A stretch of DNA of 64,000 nucleotides from Athripsodes cinereus (taxonomy: Eukaryota; Arthropoda; Insecta; Trichoptera; Leptoceridae), in assembly GCA_947579605.1 (NCBI GenBank), contig OX388322.1, positions 7,998,001 to 8,062,000 on the forward strand, written 5' to 3'. The notes under the pieces are model-generated. The model had not been told where the DNA came from, ran no database searches, and was given only the letters and a program-made list of their open reading frames with translations. Below are positions 12,101 to 21,847 of this stretch, piece after piece. The first letter of the stretch is position 1. The number at the start of each line of letters is the position of its first letter. The translations under genes and the position numbers were made by a program.

Positions 12101-15100
12101 ACCTCACAAATAATGGCATCAAGGATTACCTAGTACCATAGGCTATCCTTGATGCCATTTCTTTATGAGGTATGATATATACCTACATTTCTGTGGAGGG
12201 AATAACTCAACACTGCAAAACTGACTTATGCCCCTTTACCTTGTCGCCACAGAACTATTTTATTGAATTCAGCCACAGATTTGTAATGCTTATTTTTATA
12301 TGAAACACTTTGGTCTTGTTTTTTACGCTTATTTCTTATTTTCGAGGCAAAAATCTTGTCTACTGTACTCATTGACGAACTCATACGATCTTGTCTTTGT
12401 GACCTTAGATATTATTTATCTTCTTGCGCTAGTCATACCCATCACATTTTGCCGCGAAATATCAAATAATTCGACGAGATCACCCTTCCTTATCCGTCTT
12501 CGTCAATTTCTCTTCAATCACATTTTTGTATTCTTTGTTCACTTTGTACCTTGTACGGCCAACTAAAATGACACTAACATCATCTTTTAATTGAAGATTG
12601 AACAATTTAATTTAAGACTTTAACAGTTTTCTCAATACCTGTGGTGTATCGATGCTCCGCTCCCCTTGTATGTCTGGCGCCGCCCGCCTACAAAGAACTT
12701 CAGTAATAGAAATTTCACTAGTTCGAGATAAAAGTGGTCAAAGTGTGCCACCCCTAAATATTATCCAATCTTCTTGAAATTTGGCATATTTATCTTTTAC
12801 ATCACTGAGACTCGGGGCGTGAGCGAATATATATGAAAATCACATCTTTGGAAAAATTAAACACCCTAAGGTTGTCTTCTCTGCACCATAAAAAGTATGA
12901 CAGGATGGTTAGTATACTTTGAGTGATGCAAAAATTGCAACTGTCATATCACTCATTGTTAATTTTACATAATAAATAAATAAATACTGCTTCACTTAAT
13001 TAAAGATGATATAAATTTAGGTATAAAATTTTTAACCTTATAAAAAAGGAACTATACCATAATGATATATCCCACAAGTGGGGTAGCCAACATATAATAC
13101 TAACAGCATGTAATAGAAATTCAAATTTTCTCTGTGCCATTAAAAAATTCAGGATAGTTGGCATTAGGGAATCCAATCCCGCAAAAGCGGGATCCCGCAC
13201 CTTTTTTGCGGGATCAGAAATGCGGGATTACTCATGCAGGATCCCGCACGCTTGCGGGACTGAAAAAAATATTTAAGAATGGGCTCAGACGACGTTCTGA
13301 TTATTTATTAAACCCAGCACAGCCTCAATGACAAGTTAGTTAACTACTTTGCCTTGGATCTCGTGACTTTTCTATAGAATTTGTATGGGAAATAATTTGA
13401 GTTTCCTAAATCTAGATGTGATCACAGTAGCAACCGATGGTGAAGCAGTCGTGAAGAAAGTTGGAAGATTATTATCAGCGTACCACTAGTTATGCTTTAC
13501 ACATGAGTTGCAACTCGCTGTTCTTGAAGTTCTATGCAATCAGAGACAAGAAGAAGAAATAAAGTCAAGTTGAAGTAATCGAAAATAGACCGGAAGGTGG
13601 GAGTGATAATGAAAATGAAGATGATGATAACGAGTAAGGTGATTTTTCGGTAGAGGAAGACATTCAAGAAGGAGATTTGCTACCACAATACAGGTAGATA
13701 AGTATTGTCAGACCAATAGATTTTTCAATGAAAATCATTAAGTATAACTTATTCCATTTTTTGTTTTTACTGATTCAAAATGTCAGGAAAATTGTCAAGC
13801 TTTTTACAGACATATATCAAAGCAGAATTCTGCAAAGAATTACAGCTGATTCTAGGTTGCCGAATGCGCTGGAGCAGTCTCGCATCAATGTTATCGAGAT
13901 TCAACCAAGTCAAACAGTACATATTGATCTTTAACTGACATCATCGTCATTTTCATTCACTGATGAAGAATTTATAACATTGAGTAATATTGAACGAGCT
14001 TTAGAGCCAGTGAAGCATGCTGTAAATGGCTTACGCCGCAACATTAGTTTCTGCAGAAACCACATTGCGTTTCATGATAAGCAAACTGGGTCGCTATCTC
14101 GCCGGATAAAATAATGCCGCACATCAATGACTGTCTTGTTGCTGTGCTTAGAAAATCCTAACAAATATCTAGAAAAAGATTCAGGATCTACAAATGTGGT
14201 GGACGTTCCATTCTTTTATCCAAGCAAAGTTACACTTAGAACTCAAATGAAGTGTTTAATCGAGAGACTGTTGTCAGACACGCAGGTACAACCTGAAACT
14301 CATAACCAACAAGTTGATGACAATGGCGATGAAGAAGACACGCCTTTATCGAATCTATTAAACGATGAGCCTTCGCTTATACCAGAAGATGAATTAGAGC
14401 ACTGTCTCCGTACAGAATGGATAGCCGAGTAATATAAAGTCATTTCCAGCTAAAAGCGTGGAAGCTGAACGTGCTTTTTCCGCCGCTGGCTATTTGTGCA
14501 ACAAGATAAGATCAAATCTAAAAGATGATATGTTAGATAATTTATCATTTCTTCGAAGTATTATCAGAAAAAAAGCTATTTTTTATGCCTCTAAAAGTCT
14601 AAACTAATAAATATGTTCAATTGTCAATACAAATTACAAATCTATAAGATGAAATGTTGTATTATATCGTTCCTTACGAGAAGTTGATTATTTATACCTC
14701 TAAAGCATCATTATTTCCACTTGTTAATTAGTAATATGAGTAATAAATCTGCATAATAATAAAAAAAATATTAAAATTAACTCGTCTTTATTTGATATAT
14801 TTTTTTAAATAACTAAGTACCTACTTGAAAGTTTTTTTATTAAAAAATCTCAATCCCGCGGGATCCGCGGAACTGATGACCTCAATCCCGCAGGCTTGCG
14901 GGATCGCGATTTTGATGCGGGATTGGATTCTCTAGTTGGCATACCTCATCACTTATTTTAAGTAGAATTGAACTGGAATATACAGTATGTATAAAAATGG
15001 AAAGTGACCCAAATTCACCTTCTGTATTTTATTTTATCTTTTTTCTGTTTAAAAAAGAAACACATTAAGGTATCCATACCAGTCGTAATAGCTTGGTTAG

Positions 15101-16496
15101 AGCTGATGCAGGCCATGGTTACAGTATGCGCAGGAGTCTTATTACTGAAGCCTGCTGAGAGGGCTGCCTCCCTGGCAATGTTAGTTGTCTTCACCTCCTG
15201 AATAACTGTGCCGTACACTATGTAGTCCACTAACTCCTTGCTGAGACCAGTCTTCTGAAGAAGACCACTGTAGTAATACAACAATCATATATTTAATAAC
15301 AATCATCATTATGTTGTAATGTTAAAAAACTTTAAGTTCAACAATTTGACAATAATAATTGAGCCCAAGCTATAGAAATATGTCGGGTGAAGTTTTATGC
15401 AGAGCAACAATAATTAGTTGGGAATGTTTGCAACACATAAATAGACCTATGGGACACCATTTCGATAAACTTTAAATTACTTTAGTAATGCAACCCTAAC
15501 CTAGATTCACAATGTGTCCTAAGTTACTTCTACTGCTAATCTCAATCTCTAAACTGCTAGAATAGTGAATATATAATAATAATAATAATAATAACCTTTA
15601 TAATAAGTTTACAAAGTCATGTAGATATTTTAACAACACATTCAAATCATACTCACAGTAAGGAGTGCATGGCAAGTGTGTGTGGCATAATTTTGTTATA
15701 GTCAGTGAATGAGAGAAGGAAGGGAGTCCTCACTCCATCCACCAGCACTACATTCTTTCCTGTGTTGTCTTTCACTGTCTTCTTAGCCTCTAGCGCACTG
15801 CTGAGGCTCAGGGTACGAGCTGAAACTACAACAAACAAATTCAAAATACAATATGAGATAGACAATAAGTTAAACTTTACTACATAATCTATCAAGAGTA
15901 TCAAGTTATCTGGAAAGAAAGCTACTGAAAAACCTCATACCTAGAATGTTCAAAAAAATTATCTGGATTACTAGATTTAGGAAGCTATACACATTTCATT
16001 AAATCTTTTTATTCTATTCTGCAGATGAAGTGCTACATATCTACATAAAAATAATTTTAATATGTTGATGTTTAGGCACGTCCTGGAAATTTGGAAAAGT
16101 TTCCCTTTTCAAGTCAATACATAGTTAAAAAATAGTGAAAATATTACAACTAATATCATTGGCAAGTTGTAGTTTATTTGAACATTCTATATAATTATAG
16201 ACCACTCAACATTTCCAACAGGTGAATCAAATCTACTACTTGAATCTAAATCTTGGCTATCTATGTAAGTGGTGTAAGATTTTTTAAAATCGTAATCAAA
16301 CACGCAAATATGCTGTATGAAATAATCATAACTTGCACAAATTGGACTTAGTACTCGAAAATATAACCATAATATTATTCAATACACGACCACGTACTGC
16401 CAGTAATTACAATTAGTATCACTCACCATGACCTACAGAAGCCTGGTAAAAAGCTGAAGGAACTCTAAGGATATTTTTTGTAATAAGTGAAGCCAT
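3146..16496 (-). CDS. HADHB: Trifunctional enzyme subunit beta, mitochondrial (3-ketoacyl-CoA thiolase), 10 coding exons
   Basis: Ten exons join in frame with GT-AG borders: 16496-16427, 15825-15657, 15267-15080, 10595-10408, 9445-9271, 7052-6922, 6809-6708, 6320-6207, 6076-6002 and 3358-3146. They give 1,425 nt, 474 aa plus stop, the usual length for animal HADHB. Residues 1-38 look like a mitochondrial presequence (Arg/Ser-rich, no acidic residues before E36). The thiolase fold follows: nucleophile Cys about 133 in TMACISSNQ, the HEAFAGQ motif, His424 in [10 protein letters not shown], and Cys454 in AACAAGGQG. With the alpha subunit it forms the inner-membrane trifunctional protein and cleaves long-chain 3-ketoacyl-CoA in beta-oxidation. 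All key residues are present. Introns 3, 5 and 9 are swollen by transposons. It is head-to-head with ODC-like A, about 1.4 kb apart. Confidence 0.95.
3394..3468 (-). repeat. 3' tip of RT-bearing LINE family (same as 7110-8690)
   Basis: The stretch matches in reverse the last coding bases and 3' end of the LINE at 7110-8690 (CCCTCACGC, then GTAGGCAGAGA, then CATATAGATCTG). Only about 75 bp remain. Confidence 0.6.
3567..5582. mobile_element. hAT-type DNA transposon, decayed, in HADHB intron 9
   Basis: The termini are TAGGGGATTCGATCCCGG at the left and CCGGGATCCCCTA at the right. An identical 8-bp duplication, CCTATACC, lies at 3559-3566 and 5583-5590, which is diagnostic of hAT. Subterminal ATCCCGGGAT palindromes recur at both ends. 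The interior is mostly non-coding. Minus-strand fragments near 5030-5090 (acidic, [16 protein letters not shown]) and 5340-5480 (VTDGPN-like) look like remnants of an hAT transposase. A separate interspersed repeat is inserted at 3700-4265. Confidence 0.85.
3700..4265 (+). repeat. Interspersed repeat family R1 (SINE-like), copy split by a LINE-tail insert
   Basis: The copy starts after a (CTA)n run with ACCATCACGGCATATCCCACAAGTGGGGTAGCC, written here in parts: CATATCCCACAAGTGGGG and GTAGCC. It contains TTCAGGATGGGTGGC and resumes at about 4138 with TTCGAACACCTGCC. The same unit occurs at 6425-6630, 10075-10330, 13050-13164, 22615-22735 and 56195-56320. The middle (about 3845-4130) is an A/T-rich insert with TTTATTTATTTATT at its edge, probably a reverse-oriented LINE tail. 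No coding content. Class not certain. Confidence 0.6.
6425..6630 (-). repeat. R1 interspersed repeat, reverse orientation, HADHB intron 7
   Basis: Reverse-oriented copy of the R1 unit: GTGTTCGAAAAAATAAAGACATT, split here as GTGTTCGAAAAAATA and AAGACATT, then CACTCGTGGGATATATCGTGATGGTATAG at the end in similar form, followed by (TAG)n. About 200 bp, non-coding. Confidence 0.55.
7110..8690 (+). mobile_element. 5'-truncated non-LTR retrotransposon (RTE-like) in HADHB intron 5
   Basis: A plus-strand reverse transcriptase reading frame fills 7118-8675 and runs into a short non-coding 3' end, GGCGTGAGGGTATAGA. Another copy at 23146-23612 (minus) ends in a (TAGA)n run, giving the family 3' tail. 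The element lacks its 5' half (no endonuclease). The insert lies opposite in orientation to the host gene. More remnants are at 3394-3468, 38630-38955 and 51405-51670. The clade call rests on domain layout only. Confidence 0.85.
7118..8675 (+). pseudogene. LINE reverse transcriptase, one frameshift
   Basis: The open frame from 7118 to 8464 encodes a truncated RT: palm entry [11 protein letters not shown], motif A with Asp in [11 protein letters not shown], motif [15 protein letters not shown], and catalytic YADD in [12 protein letters not shown] long C-terminal part follows with [10 protein letters not shown]. At about 8433-8445 the frame shifts; the expected continuation ([17 protein letters not shown], ending SAYPTWDTA) is in another frame to 8675. 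The minus-strand copy at 23154-23480 reads through the same spot (GHVEQMQDEKMTKRM), which shows that this copy has a small deletion there. The N-terminus is missing. Not functional as it stands. Confidence 0.85.
8944..9144. mobile_element. Foldback MITE, 201 bp, TIRs about 57 bp
   Basis: The ends AGGCCTGAGTCAATAACACA and TGTGTTATTGACTCAGGCCT are perfect mirror images. Complementarity continues inward through the CACGTTCCCGCTCCGTTA region to about 57 bp with few mismatches. A 3-bp CAG flanks both ends and may be the target duplication. It lies in HADHB intron 5, just downstream of the LINE. No coding capacity; superfamily not determined. Confidence 0.8.
9918..10056 (+). repeat. LINE 3' tail (family L2) with (AATA)n end
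   Basis: It begins AAATTTGGGTTAGTTGGAAG, then CCCTCTGTATATT and AGTAAAGAATGAATAAATAAA. A close copy is at 47946-48085 and a partial one at 10644-10735. The shared end plus the AATAAATAAA tail is typical of a 3'-anchored, 5'-truncated non-LTR element. HADHB intron 4. Confidence 0.55.
10075..10330 (+). repeat. R1 interspersed repeat, HADHB intron 4
   Basis: The copy contains CTCACAAGTGAGGTAGCC, AAGATGGGTGGCATGCC and TGCCTTTTACAGGACAATC in the order seen in the other R1 copies. Non-coding. Confidence 0.55.
10644..10735 (+). repeat. Partial L2 LINE 3' tail
   Basis: It shares TTAGGTTAGTTGAAAGAT, GCGCCTTTGTGATAAAC and CTCTATATTGATTACACTT with the copies at 9918 and 47946. Truncated before the A-rich tail. 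It abuts the long-TIR element at 10754. Confidence 0.5.
10754..12867. mobile_element. Unclassified DNA transposon with about 150-bp terminal inverted repeats
   Basis: Left terminus GGGTGTTTTATTTTTTAAGG and right terminus AATTTTTCCAAAG (read inward) open TIRs of about 150 bp that continue through GAGTCTCGGTGATG and TTTCAAGAAGACTGGATAAT to GTGGCACACTTTGACCACTT. A TA lies outside each end. The GACAACCTTA word also appears outside both ends in mirror order, so the true border may be a little further out. Inside, a minus-strand open stretch at 11008-11226 (72 codons, Lys-rich, ending VVIKRIK) plus upstream in-frame sequence may be a decayed transposase; I could not assign its superfamily. It lies in HADHB intron 3 and is itself interrupted by the foldback at 12011-12261. 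Confidence 0.75.
12011..12261. repeat. Foldback element, arms about 120 bp, loop about 12 nt
   Basis: The left arm starts AAAATAACTCTGTGGTGACA. The right arm, reversed, starts AAAATAGTTCTGTGGCGACA and stays complementary to the centre (AATGGCATCAAGGAT / ATCCTTGATGCCATT). The arms are roughly 92-95% complementary by eye. It is nested inside the long-TIR element and inside HADHB intron 3, so the pre-mRNA would contain a long hairpin. No ORF. Confidence 0.85.
13050..13164 (+). repeat. R1 interspersed repeat, split by the hAT at 13165
   Basis: It carries ACCATAATGATATATCCCAC, AAGTGGGGTAGCC and TTCAGGATAGTTGGC. The copy resumes after the hAT's second GTTGGCAT at 14935-14942 (ATACCTCATCACTT). This shows that the R1 copy was older than the hAT insertion. 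Confidence 0.6.
13165..14934 (+). mobile_element. hAT transposon with perfect 8-bp TSD, HADHB intron 3
   Basis: The termini are TAGGGAATCCAATCCCGC and GCGGGATTGGATTCTCTA. The 8-bp GTTGGCAT is present at both flanks (13157-13164 and 14935-14942). Both ends are packed with short inverted GCGGGATC/GATCCCGC words, the subterminal repeats to which hAT transposases bind. Length 1,770 bp, too short for a full hAT gene; the coding part is decayed. Confidence 0.95.
13365..14590 (+). pseudogene. hAT transposase remnant
   Basis: Broken plus-strand reading frames match an hAT transposase in order. Near 13420-13530 lies a segment reading [15 protein letters not shown] followed by a [18 protein letters not shown] string. 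An open piece at 14127-14432 carries ENPNKYLEK and an acidic tail. Near 14450-14570 lies the hAT C-terminal dimerisation motif ([19 protein letters not shown], then LSFLRSI). Stops and frameshifts separate the pieces and the BED-finger N-terminus is missing. Confidence 0.8.
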
Positions 16497-17884
16497 TTCT
16501 CAGTATATAACAATTTCAAGTCTAAAAACAACCAGCCTACGACGAGCCCTCAAAAAAACGAAATTGCTGAATAAATTTGACACATAAATTGTCCATAGAC
16601 AATAATTGAACTTTGTACTGTAATACTGTAGAAAAACATTATGTCACCGGCATTTTAATTGTATTTCTACTCATAAAAATATTACATAGGATGAAAAGTG
16701 ATAATATACTTAATTATAAATTTATTAATTTTAGTATAGCCATATTATCAATCATGGGTGTCGTTATTTATTTTAAAGTATAGAGGAATAAATTGTTTTA
16801 TATACATTTTTACTATGACAGTTTACATACAGTTTACTCCACTCACGCAAGACTATGGACCTATTCAGGGGAGAGGGGCAAAATAAAGATTAAAATATGG
16901 GAATCGAAGGAAGCTGCCCCCCCCCCCCTTCTAGAAGTTAGGCGACTATTAATATGAAGAGGTTGTATTTTTTTATTTATAGACAAAGAGAACATAAAAT
17001 AATAAAAATTCTATACCAAATTGAAAATTTTATGACTGGGTTGGGGGTGGGATGTGAATCAAAGTCACCAAATTCAAAGTTGTGAAAACTGAGACCTAAA
17101 AACTATTATGTCCACACATTTAATAGCTGTCAGACTAAATGATTCTAAAATATTCAAAGACTACTAATAGTAGGTACTCTCAGTAGTCTCACATAAATAT
17201 ATACATACTTACTCTTAGAAAATATTTATTACCGAAAACAAGGAAATCTTTAAATATTCTAAGTATACTGATTTGCTAAATGTATGCCCATTTATGCCAA
17301 TGTATGAGTATGCCCATTCGCATGATACTATGATGGTTGATATATAGATATAAAATATTATTTGGATAAACATATTATTCAAAAAGAAAAACAATGACAA
17401 TAACAAATACATAAAAGGAGCACAATACTGATAAACAATGTACCTATTAGGTATGGAAATAAAGAGTAGGTATACCTACATTTCAAATAATTATTTTAAC
17501 TTAGTGTACGTACTACATCTTAAGTGTGACTAATATTTATCAAATTGCAATGATTATGTAATCTATGTATATACTGATGAGTTGCATCAGATTGCATTTC
17601 AAATAATAATTTAAATTATTTCTTTATTTCATTTTCATTAAAAGAATATTTAGGTGTATATTATCTTGTATGAGATGATAATCATAGTTATAGGTTGATA
17701 TGAAGATAGGTACTTATAAATTGATATTATCTCTTTGATAAATTATACTTACAATACAGAAACAATTCCCTTCAAAGAAACCTTGATAAAATGAAAAATA
17801 AAATACCTTTTTAATTGGAATTAGTTTAAAAATAAATCAGTGATAACTCAAGACTTTTAACATTGCCATCAAATTCTATGTGTG
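16497..17884. promoter_or_regulatory. Head-to-head intergenic region between HADHB and ODC-like A
   Basis: 1.39 kb separates two divergent start codons, so both promoters should lie here. It is AT-rich, with a poly-C run at about 16918-16928. No clear TATA box pair or shared element was recognised. No repeat of known family was seen. Confidence 0.4.
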
Positions 17885-20800
17885 ATGAAAATGTCCAGTA
17901 ATGAAGATCGTATATTAGTTGTGGGTGAATCTTGGACATCGTGGGGTGCTGTGAATGACAAAATTATAGAAAAAAATCAAGAGGATGCATTCTATGTTTT
18001 TGATGTGGAGCATGTTGTTGAAAAATTAAAATTTTGGAAAACAGTGTTTCCCAGAATAGAACCCTTTTATGGTAAAAAATAAATCCTTAGAAAATGAACA
18101 TTCTTTACAAGCATATAAACTTTTCCTGATGTGAAACAAAATTAACTATCTTTCTTAAAAAAAAAAAAACATTTCAGCACTAAAATGCAATGCAACAACA
18201 GCGGTGCTTGAGGTGTTGAGTGCTTTGGGTGCAGGTTTTCATTGTGCATCACAAACAGAAATCAGTCAAGTTCTTTCACTGCAAGTTAGTCCTGAGTAAG
18301 AAAAAATAAAAATTATGTGTTTTGTAACTTTTAAAATTTAATATTAATTGTTTTTTTTTACAATCCTTTAGTCGTGTTATATTTGGAAATCCAGTAAAAT
18401 CAATTTCTCATATTCGTCATGCACAGTCAATGGGTATCAGGAATGTGGTGTTTGATAATGAATTCGAACTTCTCAAAATGAATCAATTTTATCCTACAGC
18501 AAAGTGAGTTTATTAATGTTATTTTTTTCTTGATAATATTCATATAATGAGTTTATGTCTTCAATCGGCTTATCACTAATTCTAGATTAATCTTACGTAT
18601 TTCTGTCGATCCCAAAAGCACAGTCGCTTCACAAAGAGGAAAATTTGGATGTGAACCTAATATAGAAGCACCCAAGTTATTGAAACAGGCGCACATACTT
18701 GGGTTGGATGTGAGACAAGTTTTTATTTTCATTTATTTATATTAGTTCTTACTTAACTTTATTTTAAGATTAATTTTATTTTTAAGGAGAAATTATTTAA
18801 CTATTTAATTTCATCTGTCGTAGGTGATTGGAATATGTTTTCATGTTGGAACTGGGTGTCAAGAACCAGATGCTTATACTAGAGGCATCTCATATGCTGC
18901 AGAACTTTTTTCTCTTGGACTAAGTATGGGACACCCTATGGACTTACTAGATATAGGAGGAGGATTTCCAGGGGATATTGGACCAATGATGGAGAAAGTA
19001 AATAATTATATGCACACATTTTTATCAATAACATGTACCCACATGGTAATAAAAAATAATTTATTAGTTGTTTTTAGATTGTTCAAGCTATCAACATATA
19101 TCTGGAAAGACATTTTCCCTATGGATGTGATGTTCGCATTATAGCTGAACCAGGAAGATATTTTGTTTCCTCAGCCTTTACATTAGCCTGCTGTATATTT
19201 GCTAAAAGATTGGTAATATTCACTTATTTACAATAAAAAAATCCAATGACTTTTTATCTTTCACAACTCATAACAATATTTTTCAGATATATGATGAGCA
19301 CAATATAGTGAGCCACGCAATGTATTTCATTAATGATGGAAGACACGGCTCATTTGGTAATTTAAATTCAATATCAGCCATTCCACTGAATGTAAGTGCT
19401 CAATTTAAATCTATAAATTCATTATATTTTTTTTCAAATTCAAATTCAAATATTTTTATTTATACAAAAATTTACAACTTAATAATATTATATACATTCC
19501 TCAAAGTAAATAATAAAAATATTTAACTTTTCGAGTCACCTAGTTATTGAATTAGAATAGGTATTAGTTATAATAGGTAGCTTTGTGTTATTGTAAACAA
19601 CAGCTGTGCGATGCATCGAATGAAGTAGGTATTGTCATTATTATTTACTACCCCGTCTTTATATTAAGGTTCATTTTGCTGTGAAACACCTCTTTATTGT
19701 TTTTTTTTAAATACATATATCATTGTTAAAAAATCGTTGTTCCATATTGGCCTAAATCACTCGCAAACGAGTGGATGGCCTTGAGAAGAGTAGAATAGAA
19801 TATTATATACACACTTTATTACTAAAAAAACACATTTATTACATATTTGACCCTCAAAATTGAGCAGTGCTCGTGCTTTGAGGGTTTAAACATATTTCAT
19901 TCAATTTACATCACACAATAGCGCTTACCAGATAATAATAAAAACAAACACATATCTACAATACAAATAGTAACCAAATACAGTTTGTTAACAAAACTCA
20001 ACAACAGAGCAGTTGAAGAGCCTATTTAAAAATATCTTTCAGATTCAATTTAAAACTCTGAATTTTTCTTGTAGAATCATACTTAGGTTTTTTTATTCAG
20101 CTTATTGTACCACACAACACCCAAATGAGTATAGTGGTGTTGTCCAGCAGATGTTTTTCTGGGAGGTACCTTAATTAGGCCTCCCAGTCTTGGACACGCA
20201 CTAATGTCATCCGGGGAGTGGAGTTTTTGTACAAAATACTCTTTACAAACCTGAGACACTGCCTTTGTCTTATAAATATTATCCAATGTGGGCACCAAAA
20301 ATTCTTTAAAAAGTTCTGAGGTTGGGTGGTCCATCGGTTTTTTAAGAATTATTTTTATAATACTTCTTTGGCTGATGCCCAGGGAATAGAGAGAGTTTTT
20401 ATATGCCCCACCCCAAGCTATAATACCGTTGTAATACTATAATTTGTTGTATAAATGTCAATTTTGTAGTAAAATTATAACTTATTGATATTTTTGTTCT
20501 GATTTTAGGGCTACTCTGGTCCTATAATTCCAAGCAGTGTATGGGGTCCCACATGTGATGATTCAGACAACATATTTAGAGACATTGCTTTACCAAACCT
20601 CAATATTGGAGAATGGTTGATATTTAGGAATGCAGGAGCTTATACTTTACATGCCGCTACCACATTCAATGGATTCACTGTACCTAAAGTAACATCACAT
20701 ATCAGAAAGGAATTATGGTAACACTACTTTATTGACAAACCAATATATATAAATTTATGCCAACAAAAAAATAAGTTAATTGAAAAATATATTTTTAAGG

Positions 20801-21227
20801 GCATTACTTAAAAATGTTTCACCTCTGAATGAAAGCCGATTTGTCAGTGGAGCATCCAACTTACTCATCGAAGGACTGTCCTGCTCCAAACCTAAAAAAG
20901 CAAAATATGAAACTGAAGACAGTAAGTCATACCGACTACTTATTATATAATAATACTTACTTACTTCCGATAGCCGAACAACCCTTTGCCTCCGAAACAA
21001 TAGCTCTCTGAGCCTTTCTATCGTGAGCAATGGACTGCCAGTCGTCTTTAGCATTGAGCTCCTCTAGATCTCGGTTGATGTTATAATAATATTATTTATT
21101 AATTAATTTATACATGTGTATGTTCATATTCTCTTTAACTCATCTTTATTTTATTTGGTTTGCAGATAAAATTAATCAGTGCGGTTCTATGGAGAATATA
21201 GGACTCCCTGATTTTCCATATTGGTGA
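17885..21227 (+). CDS. Ornithine decarboxylase-like paralog A, 10 coding exons
   Basis: Exons 17885-18071, 18178-18295, 18372-18503, 18586-18709, 18824-18997, 19078-19212, 19287-19391, 20509-20717, 20800-20921 and 21166-21227 join to 455 aa (human ODC has 461). It is a group IV PLP decarboxylase fold: K65 in FYALKCN (cofactor Schiff base), H194 in FHVGTG, GGGFPG at 232-237, E269 and R272 in AEPGRYFV, C341-D342 in WGPTCD, and GAYT. Odd features: the Asp after GAGF is His (FHCAS), the Tyr in GVYGSF is His (GRHGSF), and the segment that should read ILYDH is shortened by four residues, removing the ornithine-holding Tyr-Asp pair. It ends GLPDFPYW. Start chosen at the first ATG (17885); 17891 is an in-frame alternative. 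Possibly catalytically altered or a regulator rather than true ODC. Confidence 0.88.
19800..20410 (-). mobile_element. LINE 3' fragment in ODC-like A intron 7
   Basis: A minus-strand open stretch (20083-20334) reads as the end of a non-LTR reverse transcriptase region: [17 protein letters not shown], then [13 protein letters not shown] and [15 protein letters not shown] non-coding 3' part follows towards 19800. Jockey/CR1-like by general pattern only. It is opposite to the host gene and probably spliced out. Confidence 0.6.
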
Positions 21228-21847
21228 CCAAAAATTTATCGAAATATTTTGTTTTTTATCTCAATACAGTATATAATATTCTCATACCTAAAACATATTA
21301 TTTATAATGGTTGAAATTTAATAACTCATTTTATTTATTAATATTTTTCATAAGTTACAAATATATTCTCTTCTTCATCTTGCCTTTATCTCTTGACACC
21401 TATCTTAATACAATTCCCGAATGTTTTTTAATCATCTAAGATAAGCCCTATGATGATGATAAAATTTAGTTGTGATATGACACTACACACTTTTTTACTG
21501 ACATGTAACATGATCATTCTGTCTACAGATATCAATATTTTATTAATTATTCCATGAGTCTGTTATTTGATAACAACAACATCAAAATTGCAAAACAACT
21601 TGAGCATTATAATGAAATTGAATTCCAAAGTTACCAATTTGAGATAAGATTTTTTTGTCTTTTATGTTAATCCTCATCTACTTCTGATGCTAAATAAATA
21701 TGACTGATAATATCTGATTATTGATAAAATGTCTACAGAGTGTTGATAGTAAATATTTTTAAAATACGCCTAAATTTTGTAAGGTTTATTAATTTATGAG
21801 TAATTCATCAGACTCTGTGTGTAATATTTCCGTGTTTTTAATTAAAT
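21228..21847 (+). promoter_or_regulatory. ODC-like A 3' region and ODC-like B promoter
   Basis: 620 bp lie between the stop of A and the ATG of B. AATAAA at 21693-21698 could be the poly(A) signal of A (about 466 nt after its stop). The B promoter must lie in the same short gap. No TATA box could be assigned with confidence. Confidence 0.4.
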
